Numbered from the stretch's first letter, positions 16,722 through 24,492 are shown. The stretch: DNA of 64,000 bases from Streptomyces sp. DH24 (GCF_029813775.1 NZ_JARVKW010000001.1:126501-190500); one strand, 5' to 3'. Notes: generated by a model not told the origin, from the sequence alone. Numbers and translations are program-made.

Positions 16722-17041
16722 CGGCGGATTCTCCTAGGACGCCTCGAAGGCCGTACGACCCGTGCGGGTGCCGTACGACTGCCCGGGGGTGTCGTACGAC
16801 TCGGCCGCTCAGCCTAGACGGATTTCGCCCCATGCCGCCCGGTTCATCTCTTCGTCGGCCGTCGTACATGGCCGAAACCTTGACAAGTGGTGTGAGCAGG
16901 CTGGAGATTGACGCGCGTAGAAGTCGGGGGACAGCTGTTCACCGACCGCTACGCGCGTCGCACCGCCCCATCCGGTCGCGCTCCCCGCGTTTTCATCCGC
17001 CCTCGTTTCCGGCGCATCGTCACGTCCCCGGAGGGATCCCG
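16722..17041. other. divergent intergenic region (320 bases)
   Basis: This gap separates the 475-aa gene (leftward) from the secreted nuclease (rightward) and holds both promoters. GTACGAC occurs at 16753, 16773 and 16793 with exact 20-base spacing, close to the leftward gene. TTGACA at 16879-16884 is a possible -35 element for the nuclease, without a convincing -10. A single GTTCACC (16937) resembles half a PHO-box unit. No coding sequence is supported. Confidence 0.6.
16753..16800. repeat. three GTACGAC repeats at 20-base spacing
   Basis: CCGTACGAC, CCGTACGAC and GTCGTACGAC (the last a perfect palindrome) begin their GTACGAC cores at 16753, 16773 and 16793. Regular spacing near two helical turns suggests an operator array for the leftward 475-aa gene, whose start is 32-79 bases away. 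Confidence 0.6.
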
Positions 17042-18853
17042 TTGCCGAGCCAGTCGTCCGCGCGCCTCGCCGCGCTCACCGTCGCCGCCGTGTGTTCCGC
17101 GGCGTCCACCGTCGTCCTCGTCTCCCCCGCGCACGCCGACACCGTGCGCGTGCACGACATTCAGGGCACCACCCGGATATCCCCGTACGCCGGCAAGCAG
17201 GTCACGGGCGTGACCGGGATCGTCACCGGGGTGCGCGCCTACGGCTCCCGGGGCTTTTGGATGCAGGACCCGAACCCGGACGCCGACCCGGCCACCAGTG
17301 AGGGCGTCTTCGTCTTCACGAGTTCCACCCCGAAGGTGGCCGTCGGCGACGCGGTCACCGTCTCCGGCACCGTCACGGAGTACGTCGCGGGCGGCACCTC
17401 GTCCGGCGACCAGTCGCTGACGGAGATCACCCGGCCCACCGTCACCGTCGTGTCCCGCGGCAACGAGGTCCCGGCCCCGGCGGTCGTCGACGCGGGCTCG
17501 GTGCCGGACGCGTACGCCCCGCGGCCGAACGGCTCGATCAACGCGCTGCCGCTGGAGCCCGGCACCTACGCCCTGGACTTCTACGAGTCCGTGGAGGGCA
17601 TGAACATCCAGGTCGCCGACACCCGCGTGGTGGGCGCCACCGACCCGTACACCGAGCTGTGGGTCACGGTGAAGCCGGACGAGAACGACAACCGTCGCGG
17701 CGGCACCGTGTACGGCTCGTACGACTCGCAGAACACCGGCCGCCTCCAGATCCAGTCCCTCGGCCGCGCCGCCGACTTCCCGGACGCGAACGTGGGCGAC
17801 ACCCTCGCCGGCACCACGACGGGCCCGCTGGACTACAGCCAGTACGGCGGCTACACGCTGGTCGCCCGCGAGCTCGGCACCCTGCGGAGCGGGGGCACCG
17901 AGCGCGAGACGACCCGTGCGCAGCGCCGCGGCGAGCTGGCCGTGGCGACGTACAACGTGGAGAACCTGGACCCGTCCGACGGCACCTTCGACGCGCACGC
18001 CGCCGCGATCGTGAACAACCTGCAGTCGCCCGACATCGTGTCCCTGGAGGAGATCCAGGACAACAGCGGCGCCACGAACGACGGCACGGTCGCCGCCGAC
18101 GGGACGGTGACGAAGCTGATCGACGCGGTCGTCGCGGCGGGCGGCCCGCGCTACGACTGGCGCGGCATCGACCCGGCCGACGGCACGGACGGCGGCCAGC
18201 CGGGCGGCAACATCCGCCAGGTGTTCCTGTTCAACCCGGACCGCGTGTCCTTCACGGACCGCGCGGGCGGCGACGCCACGACGGCCGTCGGCGTGACCGA
18301 GCGGCGCGGCAAGGCGGCCCTGACGGTCTCCCCGGGCCGCGTCGACCCGGCGAACGAGGCCTGGGAGGACAGCCGCAAGCCGCTGGCGGGCGAGTTCGTC
18401 TTCCGGGGCCGCACGGTCTTCGTGATCGCCAACCACTTCAGCTCCAAGGGCGGCGACCAGGGTCTGACCTCGCAGTACCAGCCGCCGAGGCGCAGCTCCG
18501 AGACGCAGCGCCACCTCCAGGCGGCCGCCGTGAACGCGTTCGCGAAGGAGGTCCTCGACGTCCAGAAGAACGCGGCCGTGATCGCGCTCGGCGACATCAA
18601 CGACTTCGAGTTCTCCGAGACGACGAAGATCCTCGAAGGGGACGGCGCGCTGTGGTCGGCGATCAAGTCGCTGCCCGCGAGCGAGCGGTACAGCTACACG
18701 TACCAGGGCAACAGCCAGACGCTCGACCAGATCCTGGTCAGCCCGGCGATCCGGCGCGGCGGCGACTTCGAGTACGACAGCGTGCACATCAACGCCGAGT
18801 TCCACGACCAGATCAGCGACCACGACCCGCAGGTGCTGCGCTTCCACCCCTGA
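17042..18853 (+). CDS. secreted endonuclease/exonuclease/phosphatase-family nuclease (ExeM/NucH-like)
   Basis: A 603-aa extracellular protein. TTG at 17042 lies 10 bases behind GGAGGG and begins a Sec signal peptide (LAALTVAAVCSAASTVVLVSPAHA, cleavage near 33). Residues about 40-190 are an OB-fold-like domain (TGVTGIVTGVR, GFWMQDPNPDADP, VTVSGTVTEY). From about 300 on comes the EEP catalytic domain with all key motifs: ATYNVENLDP, SLEEIQDN, FVIANHFSSKGGD, IALGDINDFE and SDHDPQVLRF. By family it degrades extracellular DNA/RNA or nucleotides with a divalent metal. Its placement near phoX suggests phosphate scavenging. Confidence 0.88.
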   Translation: MPSQSSARLAALTVAAVCSAASTVVLVSPAHADTVRVHDIQGTTRISPYAGKQVTGVTGIVTGVRAYGSRGFWMQDPNPDADPATSEGVFVFTSSTPKVAVGDAVTVSGTVTEYVAGGTSSGDQSLTEITRPTVTVVSRGNEVPAPAVVDAGSVPDAYAPRPNGSINALPLEPGTYALDFYESVEGMNIQVADTRVVGATDPYTELWVTVKPDENDNRRGGTVYGSYDSQNTGRLQIQSLGRAADFPDANVGDTLAGTTTGPLDYSQYGGYTLVARELGTLRSGGTERETTRAQRRGELAVATYNVENLDPSDGTFDAHAAAIVNNLQSPDIVSLEEIQDNSGATNDGTVAADGTVTKLIDAVVAAGGPRYDWRGIDPADGTDGGQPGGNIRQVFLFNPDRVSFTDRAGGDATTAVGVTERRGKAALTVSPGRVDPANEAWEDSRKPLAGEFVFRGRTVFVIANHFSSKGGDQGLTSQYQPPRRSSETQRHLQAAAVNAFAKEVLDVQKNAAVIALGDINDFEFSETTKILEGDGALWSAIKSLPASERYSYTYQGNSQTLDQILVSPAIRRGGDFEYDSVHINAEFHDQISDHDPQVLRFHP

Positions 18854-18872
18854 TCCCCACCGGTGACGCGAG

Positions 18873-18902
18873 GTGCCCCGGGGCCGGACGGCCCCGGGGC
18901 AC
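18873..18902. terminator. bidirectional terminator
   Basis: A perfect 13-bp stem, GTGCCCCGGGGCC (18873-18885) with GGCCCCGGGGCAC (18890-18902), around a GGAC loop. It sits between the convergent nuclease and monooxygenase genes. Confidence 0.85.
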
Positions 18903-18922
18903 TTCCGTGTGCGCGGCGGTGA

Positions 18923-19627
18923 TCAGTCGGGTACGAGCCCGGCCGCGTGGTCGTACCGCGTGACCGTGCTGCTCTTGAGCCCCGGCCAGTTCCGCACCCG
19001 CCGCCACTGCTCGGTCGGGCCGCCGATGCCGTCCCCCGGGGCGGCCAGCGCGTCGATGTGGGCCCGGGCGCTCTCCCACTCGGCGTAGTTGAGGACACGG
19101 GTGCCGTCCGTGCTGAGGTGGAAGTGGGCGGCGATGCCCCCGGGGTGCTGGCGGGGATCGCTGTCCAGGGCCTCAAGGACGGCGTCGACCCAGGCGCGCT
19201 GCCGCTCGGGGTCCGGCCCCTCGAACTCCACGTCGACGATCACCACGCAGCCGGGCACGCGTCCGCCCCAGTCCGGGGCACCGGCGCTGCGGTAGTGCCG
19301 GAAGCGGCCGAGCCGCAGTCGCTCGATGCCGGGCACGGCGGTGTCGATCTCGTCGTTGCGTTCCTGCCGGTGGGTCTTCACGAAGGCCTCGTACGCCTGC
19401 TCGCTGCGCCACTGCGAGTAGTGCATCAGCGTGGAGCCGTCGTGGCCGGTGTAGAGGTGGTAGCCGAGCAGGTCGGCGGCGGGCCAGGGCCGGCGTTCCC
19501 AGGTGGCGGCCACCGCCTCGACGGCCTGGTGCTGCCGCTCGGGTGTGCCGAGGCGCCAGGTGCTGAAGAAGGGGGCGCCGATCCGGGGGTCGGCGAGGTC
19601 GGGATGCGTGTCGGTACGGCGAGTCAT
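18923..19627 (-). CDS. antibiotic-biosynthesis-monooxygenase-like protein, SoxR-regulon member
   Basis: A ~234-aa cytoplasmic protein with two ferredoxin-like ABM repeats. The first (about 20-120) has FFSTWRLGTPERQHQAVEAV and HYSQWRSEQAYEAF; the second (about 130-215) has CVVIVDVEFEGPDPERQRAWVDAVLEAL and LNYAEWESARAHIDAL. Such domains act as cofactor-less oxygenases or quinone-handling proteins. A SoxR box lies directly upstream. From memory the S. coelicolor counterpart (SCO1909) is a direct SoxR target induced by redox-active pigments. The MerR-type promoter geometry puts the transcription start near ATG 19627, implying a leaderless message; GTG 19636 behind GAGGG is the alternative start. 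Confidence 0.85.
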   Translation of the reverse strand: MTRRTDTHPDLADPRIGAPFFSTWRLGTPERQHQAVEAVAATWERRPWPAADLLGYHLYTGHDGSTLMHYSQWRSEQAYEAFVKTHRQERNDEIDTAVPGIERLRLGRFRHYRSAGAPDWGGRVPGCVVIVDVEFEGPDPERQRAWVDAVLEALDSDPRQHPGGIAAHFHLSTDGTRVLNYAEWESARAHIDALAAPGDGIGGPTEQWRRVRNWPGLKSSTVTRYDHAAGLVPD

Positions 19628-19643
19628 GTCCGACACGTTGGTC

Positions 19644-19661
19644 CCTCAAGTGAGGTTGAGG
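19644..19661 (-). promoter_or_regulatory. SoxR operator
   Basis: CCTCAAGTGAGGTTGAGG matches the SoxR consensus CCTCAAGTTAACTTGAGG at 15 of 18 positions, with both CCTCAA/TTGAGG arms intact. On the minus strand TTGACC (19665-19660) serves as -35, followed by a 19-base spacer and CAACGT (19640-19635) as -10, the long spacing typical of MerR/SoxR-activated promoters. Confidence 0.8.
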
Positions 19662-19703
19662 TCAAGCCGTACGGGCTGCGGGCGGCGCCTCGCGCACGAG
19701 CGG

Positions 19704-19731
19704 CCCCCGGTCGAGTGGCCTCGACCGGGGG
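19704..19731 (-). terminator. terminator after the DUF3618 operon
   Basis: A perfect 12-bp stem, CCCCCGGTCGAG/CTCGACCGGGGG, with a TGGC loop, about 120 bases past the DUF3618 stop on the minus strand. Confidence 0.75.
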
Positions 19732-19816
19732 TCGCCGTATCTCTCCGGGCCCGCACGGACGGCCCTGACAGGTCCTGCCCCACAGCTGTCGGCTCATCAG
19801 CCGTGACTCCACCGCT

Positions 19817-19859
19817 GATGGCTCAGCAACTGGTGGCTCAACAGCTGGTGGCTCAGCAG
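19817..19859 (-). repeat. 15-bp repeats spanning the DUF3618 stop codon
   Basis: The sequence GGCTCA(A/G)CA recurs at 19820, 19835 and 19850 (15-base period). In the minus-strand frame of the DUF3618 gene each unit again reads TGY TGA GCC AYC, so the stop codon is repeated in frame at every copy. Confidence 0.75.
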
Positions 19860-20296
19860 TGCTCGTTCCGGCGGCGCAGCAGGAAGGCCGCCACGATCAC
19901 CGCGCCGACCACCGCCCCGGCCATCAGCATCGTCCGGGAATTGTGCCGCCCGACGTCGATGACGTCGCGGACCGGGCCGGGCTTGTGCTCGGCCGCGTAC
20001 GTGGTCTCCGCGACCCCGTCCTGCACGGCATGACCCGCCTTGGCGGCCTTGCCCTGGACGGCGTGCCCGGCCTTGGCGGCCCTGCCCTGCACCGCGTGTC
20101 CCGCATGCGCGGCGGAGCTGCGCAGTTGCACGGTCATCGCGCCGGCCTTGTCCCGCAGGTCGGCCGCCCGCGCCCGGGCGCGACCCTTCACGTCCGCTTT
20201 GCCCGCCAACTCCTCGACGGTGTTGCCGAGTTGGGCGCGGGTGCGTTCGATCTGCTGCCTCAGCTCGTCTGGCCCCTTGGCCCCGGCAGGCGTCAT
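19853..20296 (-). CDS. DUF3618 membrane-anchored protein
   Basis: A 147-aa protein. The N-terminal DUF3618 segment is at about 10-40 (DELRQQIERTRAQLGNTVEELAGKADVK). A helical alanine-rich middle carries the repeated unit AGHAVQGKAAK three times (about 64-95). One membrane helix near the C-terminus (MLMAGAVVGAVIVAAFLL) precedes a basic tail. It overlaps the upstream holin-like gene by ATGA, and the pair is widespread in actinomycetes. The function is unknown; a membrane-associated, stress-type role is usually guessed. Confidence 0.85.
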   Translation of the reverse strand: MTPAGAKGPDELRQQIERTRAQLGNTVEELAGKADVKGRARARAADLRDKAGAMTVQLRSSAAHAGHAVQGRAAKAGHAVQGKAAKAGHAVQDGVAETTYAAEHKPGPVRDVIDVGRHNSRTMLMAGAVVGAVIVAAFLLRRRNEHC

Positions 20297-20736
20297 CGGT
20301 GTGCCCTTTCCCTGATCTCCTCGACGTCCGCCCTGACGCTGCCGAGGGTCGCCTCGGGCGTGGGCGGTGTGGCGCGGCGCAACTGGGCCCGGCCCAGCAC
20401 GGCCAGTACGCCGGCGATCACGAACAGCACCGCCGTCACGATGAGCGCCGCGGCCCAGACCGGCAGCACCAGTGAGAGCGCGGCGATGCCCGTGGCGGAC
20501 AGGGCGAGCAGCCCGGCGTAGGCGAACGCCCCCGCGCCGCCGAGCATGCCGCCGCCCATGCCGGCGCGCTTGCCCTTCTCGGTCAGCTCCATCTTGGCGA
20601 GGGCCATTTCCTGCCGTATGAGCTGGGAGAGCTGTTCGGTGGCCTGGCCGACGAGTTCGCCCACGGAGTGCTGCTCGTCGCGCGCGAAGTGCCGCTCGTC
20701 GCGCACGGGGCGTCCGGTGTCCATGGTCCCGGTCAC
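20293..20736 (-). CDS. phage-holin-superfamily (DUF1469-like) membrane protein
   Basis: A 147-aa protein. A soluble N-terminus (SVGELVGQATEQLSQLIRQEMALAKMELTEKGKRAG) typical of the Phage_holin_3_6 / DUF1469 group is followed by two membrane helices (GAFAYAGLLALSATGIAALSLVL and WAAALIVTAVLFVIAGVLAVLG) and a charged tail. Despite the name, chromosomal members are not phage lysis genes. GTG 20736 is chosen because GGAGG lies 7 bases before it; ATG 20724 is internal. It is the first gene of a two-gene unit with DUF3618. Confidence 0.85.
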   Translation of the reverse strand: MTGTMDTGRPVRDERHFARDEQHSVGELVGQATEQLSQLIRQEMALAKMELTEKGKRAGMGGGMLGGAGAFAYAGLLALSATGIAALSLVLPVWAAALIVTAVLFVIAGVLAVLGRAQLRRATPPTPEATLGSVRADVEEIRERAHR

Positions 20737-20884
20737 GTTCCGCCTCCTCTCGGTTCCGGAGGCCCCGGGTACCCCGCCCGTTCCCCGCTACCCCTGCCGC
20801 TCTCCGTCGCTCGCGCCGCGCCCCGGCCGAGGCCGGCCGACCGCGCCTCGAACGCGTCGGGCCCGGTTCGTACCGCAGAGCACA

Positions 20885-20945
20885 GCTCTAAGACAATCTA
20901 ATCAATACCATGAAGAAGAATTAAGTAGAGCTTCACTGTCGGCGT
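20885..20945 (+). promoter_or_regulatory. AT-rich island upstream of dapA-like gene
   Basis: An A+T-rich block stands out in the G+C-rich surroundings, bracketed by AGCTCTA and TAGAGCT inverted repeats. It contains a mini-ORF ATG AAG AAG AAT TAA (20910-20924, Met-Lys-Lys-Asn) about 50 bases before the dapA-like start. It is probably the promoter/leader region for one or both divergent genes. Confidence 0.4.
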
Positions 20946-20960
20946 GCCGAGACTACTCCC

Positions 20961-21872
20961 ATGACGACGACCTCACCCTCCCCCGCCCCGCCCTTCGGCC
21001 GCCTCCTGTGCGCCATGATCACGCCCTTCACCGAGTCGGGGGCGCTCGATCTCGACGGCGCCGGGCTGCTCGCCGAGCGGCTGGTGGCCGAGGGCTGCGA
21101 CGGGCTCGTGCTGTCCGGCACGACGGGCGAGTCGCCGACCACGACGGACGCCGAGAAGGCGGAGCTCATCAGGGCCGTCCGCGACGCGGTGGGCGACCGC
21201 GCGCACATCGTCGCGGGCGTGGGCACCTCCGACACCCGCCACACCGTCGAGCTGGCCCGGGACGCCGAGAAGGCGGGCGCGGACGGCGTGCTGGTGGTCA
21301 CCCCGTACTACAGCCGCCCGCCGCAGGACGCCGTCGAGGCGCACTTCCGGGACGTCGCGGACGCGTCCGGGCTGCCGCTGATGCTGTACGACATCCCCGG
21401 CCGCACCGGCACCCGCATCGAGCCGGAGACGATGCTCCGGCTCGCGGACCATCCGCGGATCGTGGCGGTCAAGGACTGCGCGTACGACCTGCTGGGCACG
21501 CAAAAGGTGCTGGCGGGCACGGAGTTGGCGTACTACACGGGCTGCGACGAGTACACGCTCGCCCTGTACGCGAACGGCGGCGCGGGCTGCGTCAGCACCG
21601 TGTCGAACGTGGCGCCGCGGCACTTCCGGGCGATCCTCGACGCCTTCGACGCGGGGCGCACGGCCGAGGCGGCCCGGCTCCAGCGGCAGGTGTGCGAACT
21701 GGTGGAGTCGATGATGGCCGCGGGCCTGCCCGGCACGGTCACCGCGAAGGCCCTGCTCGGCACGCTCGGCCTGCCGTCGGGCCCGCCCCGCCCGCCGCTC
21801 AGGCCCGCCGACCGGGAGGCGACCGACGGGCTGCGGGCGGCGTACGAACGGCTGGTGACGGCCTCTCCCTGA
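20961..21872 (+). CDS. dapA: 4-hydroxy-tetrahydrodipicolinate synthase family enzyme
   Basis: A 303-aa (beta/alpha)8 aldolase. Family motifs are intact: GTTGES at 53-58, TPYYSRPPQ at 115-123 with the tyrosine relay, Y144 in YDIPGRTG, and the Schiff-base lysine K172 in IVAVKDC. DapA condenses pyruvate with aspartate semialdehyde in diaminopimelate/lysine synthesis. Streptomyces carry several DapA-like paralogues, some acting on other aldehydes, so the lysine role is probable rather than proven. It is monocistronic, with an AT-rich leader. Confidence 0.82.
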   Translation: MTTTSPSPAPPFGRLLCAMITPFTESGALDLDGAGLLAERLVAEGCDGLVLSGTTGESPTTTDAEKAELIRAVRDAVGDRAHIVAGVGTSDTRHTVELARDAEKAGADGVLVVTPYYSRPPQDAVEAHFRDVADASGLPLMLYDIPGRTGTRIEPETMLRLADHPRIVAVKDCAYDLLGTQKVLAGTELAYYTGCDEYTLALYANGGAGCVSTVSNVAPRHFRAILDAFDAGRTAEAARLQRQVCELVESMMAAGLPGTVTAKALLGTLGLPSGPPRPPLRPADREATDGLRAAYERLVTASP

Positions 21873-21880
21873 CGACGACC

Positions 21881-21908
21881 GGGGCGGGCGGCGGGCGGCG
21901 GGCGGCGG
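21881..21908. repeat. GGGCGGC microsatellite
   Basis: A 7-base unit GGGCGGC repeats about four times just after the dapA-like stop, in a gap of 61 bases before the convergent anti-sigma-like gene. Confidence 0.8.
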
Positions 21909-21933
21909 TTGGCTGTTTCCGGCAGGCGATGGA

Positions 21934-23157
21934 TCACCGTTCGGCGAAGACGGGCTCCCACCCGTGCCGGCTCATGTCCGTGTCCTGCTCGCGGACCCCG
22001 CTCAGCGGCACGACCTTGTCGCTGCCGATCGTGACGAGCACGAGCCGGGGCCGGTACGGCTCCTCCAGACCCGTGACCCGCTCCCAGGCGATCAGCCGCT
22101 TGTCGTCGACCCAGGCGAGCAGTCGGCCCCCGCGCACCTTGGCGATCTCCTTGCCGGTGCGGGGATCGCGGATCGAGGAGTACGACTTGCCGGGCGCGAC
22201 CTCCTTCGTCAGCCCCCAGGCGGCGAGGGTGCCGTCCGGGGACAGCCGGGCGCCGACGTCGGACCGCAGGTGCCGCTCGTTCGCCGGGGCGGCGATCTCG
22301 TTGCCCGCGAGGTCGTAGAACCGCGAGAGCCCGTCGCGCTCGCCGACCACCTGGCAGTACACCGTCCGTCCGCCGTGTCCGAAGGCGAAGTCCTGGCCGT
22401 TGTACGTGTGGCGGTCACGCGGGACGGCGACCCAGGTGCCCGTGCCGGACGCCACGTCGAGGACGGTGAAACCGGTGCGGGTCGAACCGCCGAACAGCGG
22501 ACCCCAGTCGGACCCTTGGTCGCCGTCCAGCCGCCGAAGCTCGTCGGGGTGCCCGTCGTACGTCGTCGCGACGAGCTTCGTCCCGTCGGCCGAGAAGGCG
22601 AGCCCGCCGACGGCGTGGTCGACCGGGACCCACCGCTCGACCTGGCCACTGGCCAGGTCGAGCAGCCCGATCCGCCGGACGGGCAGGTCCCTCTCCAGCA
22701 CGGCGGCGGTGCGCAGGCCGGGGGCCACGGCGACGCGGGACCAGCGGGAGTCCTTCTCGTACGTGCCGGTCCTCGGGTCGAGGAGCCGGTAGGTCCGCTC
22801 GAAGACCGCCGTGTCGGCGTCCCCGGCCCGTGGCACGGTCCGGGCCGTCCAGTACGCGGCGAGCGCCACGCGCCCGGCGGCGATCATGTCGCGCGGCGGC
22901 GACTGGTCGGGGTGGGCGCCGATGCCGTCCGGTTCCACGACGCCGGCGGGGCGCACGTCGTCCTTGCCGGAGTCCAGCAGCGGCACCGCCACGGCGACGG
23001 CGACCACCGCGGCCGTGGCGGCGGCGACGGACGCGAGGCGCCGGCCACGGCGGCGACGGCGGGCGGCCAGCACCCGGTCGGCGAACCCGGGCCCGGCCGG
23101 CACCTGCTCGCCGGCCTGCTCGCGCAGCGTGTCACGCAGAAGTTCCTCGACGTTCAC
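21934..23157 (-). CDS. membrane-anchored partner of the SigE-type sigma factor, propeller-like outside
   Basis: A 407-aa protein. A cytoplasmic N-terminus of about 40 residues (MNVEELLRDTLREQAGEQVPAGPGFADRVLAARRRRRGRR) is followed by a single membrane helix (LASVAAATAAVVAVAVAVPLL, about 41-61). The large external domain has repeated WD40/TolB-like strands (GGLAFSADGTKLVATTYDG, FAFGHGGRTVYCQV, LSPDGTLAAWG). The start overlaps the sigma gene stop (4 bases). Gene order and topology suggest an anti-sigma or sensor partner, but no ZAS/HxxxCxxC motif is visible, so the role is inferred. Confidence 0.75.
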   Translation of the reverse strand: MNVEELLRDTLREQAGEQVPAGPGFADRVLAARRRRRGRRLASVAAATAAVVAVAVAVPLLDSGKDDVRPAGVVEPDGIGAHPDQSPPRDMIAAGRVALAAYWTARTVPRAGDADTAVFERTYRLLDPRTGTYEKDSRWSRVAVAPGLRTAAVLERDLPVRRIGLLDLASGQVERWVPVDHAVGGLAFSADGTKLVATTYDGHPDELRRLDGDQGSDWGPLFGGSTRTGFTVLDVASGTGTWVAVPRDRHTYNGQDFAFGHGGRTVYCQVVGERDGLSRFYDLAGNEIAAPANERHLRSDVGARLSPDGTLAAWGLTKEVAPGKSYSSIRDPRTGKEIAKVRGGRLLAWVDDKRLIAWERVTGLEEPYRPRLVLVTIGSDKVVPLSGVREQDTDMSRHGWEPVFAER

Positions 23158-23711
23158 GGCCGCACCTCCACGGGCGAGTGGTCACGGGACGAGGGCCGGG
23201 CGGAAGCGTCCGGTCCGAGGGCGGCCAGTTCGGGCGCGAGGGCGCGCAGCCGGGCCAGGGAACGGTGGGTGGTGGACCGTACGGTGCCGACCGAGCAGCC
23301 GAGGACGCGGGCCACGTCGGCCTCGGGCAGGTCCTCGAAGTAGCGCAGCACGAGTACGGTGCGCTGCCGGGCGGTGAGCCGGGCCAGCGCGCCGCGCAGC
23401 ACCAGGCGCAGTTCGGCGGCGGCGGTGCCGTCCGGTCCGGCGCCGGCCTCGGGCGGCTCGGCGACGCTCAGTTCACGCCGGGGCCATTTGAGCCGCCAGC
23501 GGCTGACCTGCTGCCGGTAGAGGATCTGCCGTACGTACGCCTCGGGTTCGTCGATGCGGTTCCAGCGTCCGGCCGCCTTGATCAGGGCGTTCTGCAGCAG
23601 ATCCTCACCGGCGTGCCGGTCGCCGCCGGTCAGGAGGACGGCCGTCCTCAGCAACGCGGACGACCGGTTCGCCACGAACTGGCGGAAACTCTCCTGTGCC
23701 TCGGCATCCAT
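23154..23711 (-). CDS. SigE-family ECF RNA polymerase sigma factor
   Basis: A 185-aa sigma-70-type ECF factor. Region 2 spans about 5-70 (FRQFVANRSSALLRTAVLLTGG, AGEDLLQNALIKAAGRW, YVRQILYRQQVSRWR) and region 4 about 100-155 (LTARQRTVLVLRYFEDLPEADVARVLGCSVGTVRSTTHRSLARL). A linker rich in Pro and Ala joins them. ATG 23711 has AAGG about 6 bases upstream. It is co-transcribed with the membrane protein that follows. The 243 bases upstream are non-coding and should contain its (possibly autoregulated) promoter. Confidence 0.9.
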   Translation of the reverse strand: MDAEAQESFRQFVANRSSALLRTAVLLTGGDRHAGEDLLQNALIKAAGRWNRIDEPEAYVRQILYRQQVSRWRLKWPRRELSVAEPPEAGAGPDGTAAAELRLVLRGALARLTARQRTVLVLRYFEDLPEADVARVLGCSVGTVRSTTHRSLARLRALAPELAALGPDASARPSSRDHSPVEVRP

Positions 23712-23960
23712 CGTCACCTTCTCTTCTCCGGGCGGACCTGATGCCCGCCCCCTGCGCCCTCTTGAGACGCGCGCGGGGAGGCGTGGCTATGCCACATCCG
23801 GAAAGAAAGGTGCCACGGGGGATGTCGCGCGCATGGTCCGGGGCCCGCACGTCCACGCCGGTGCGTCTCCCTGCGCGGTACGTACGAACCCGGGCCCCGT
23901 GACGCGGAGCGGGCGGAACATGCGGAGGGCGTGGCGCCACGTGAGGGCGGGGCGCGGGGA

Positions 23961-24188
23961 TCAGCCCCAGCTGTGCCGGCCGCCCACCAGCAGCACATGC
24001 TCCAGCACGTCCTCCATCGGATCGTCGACCTGCCCCATGTTGACCAGCCCGAACCGGTGCCCGTTGTGCGACCCCCTGTTGCTCTCGTCGGCGTGCGCGG
24101 CCCCGGCCGGCACCCAGCACACCGCCACGGCAACCGCCAACACCCCGGTCACCCGCCACCACGCGCCCCGCATCCGCTCGTTCGCCAT
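23961..24188 (-). CDS. small secreted protein, unknown function
   Basis: 75 residues. A strong signal peptide (MRGAWWRVTGVLAVAVAVCWVPAGAAHA, cleavage near 33) releases a ~42-aa mature peptide, DESNRGSHNGHRFGLVNMGQ followed by VDDPMEDVLEHVLLVG and GRHSWG. GAGGGG lies 7 bases before the ATG. The mature part is acidic and amphipathic with no cysteines, so it is not a chaplin or lantipeptide. I believe similar short secreted proteins with the xNMGQxDDPxEDVLEHV core exist in other Streptomyces, but I know no function. Confidence 0.75.
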   Translation of the reverse strand: MANERMRGAWWRVTGVLAVAVAVCWVPAGAAHADESNRGSHNGHRFGLVNMGQVDDPMEDVLEHVLLVGGRHSWG

Positions 24189-24492
24189 CGTTCGACCCCT
24201 CGTTCCTGTCGGTGTCCTGCGGTCCGACCGGATTCGGCTTTTGATCGGACCTGTGTGACTGGTTCATCAGCGGGAGGTGGGGGGAGGTCACGGGGGGTGA
24301 CCCGAATGTGATCTTGAGATATTCGTCGGCGGGGAGTGGAGCACGTTACGGACGGTTGGGCTGCGGCCGCGAGACGCCCGCATGCCGCAGGGAGCCGCGA
24401 ACTCTCCGGCAAGCCATGAGCCCATGGCAGGATGCCCCCGTCGACCGGAACCTTCGGAACGCCTTGACGCCCGTGAGCAAGGAGAGCTGAAC
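24189..24492. other. divergent intergenic region (304 bases)
   Basis: This gap lies between the small secreted peptide (leftward) and phhB (rightward). The only clear structure is the palindrome GGTCAC-GGGGG-GTGACC at 24286-24302. GAAGGAGAG before 24493 is the phhB ribosome site. No further gene is supported. Confidence 0.6.
24286..24302. promoter_or_regulatory. palindromic candidate operator
   Basis: GGTCACGGGGGGTGACC is a perfect 6-bp inverted repeat around a G5 spacer, about 100 bases upstream of the secreted-peptide start and 190 bases upstream of phhB. Confidence 0.4.

Noticed and set aside
13675..16869. One long minus-strand protein of about 1060 residues including phoX
   Set aside because: The upstream two thirds is a shadow of the 475-aa gene in another frame. 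phoX has its own ATG, ribosome site and Tat signal at 15123.
16937..16960. A second PHO box before the secreted nuclease
   Set aside because: Only one GTTCACC core is clear; the positions 11 bases either side do not match, so it is not listed as a feature.
20293..20736. A phage holin indicating prophage
   Set aside because: Only the superfamily name suggests phage; the gene pairs with DUF3618 as in ordinary actinomycete chromosomes and no other phage genes are present.
21881..21908. A terminator after the dapA-like gene
   Set aside because: The sequence is a G-rich microsatellite on one strand and does not fold on itself into a convincing stem.
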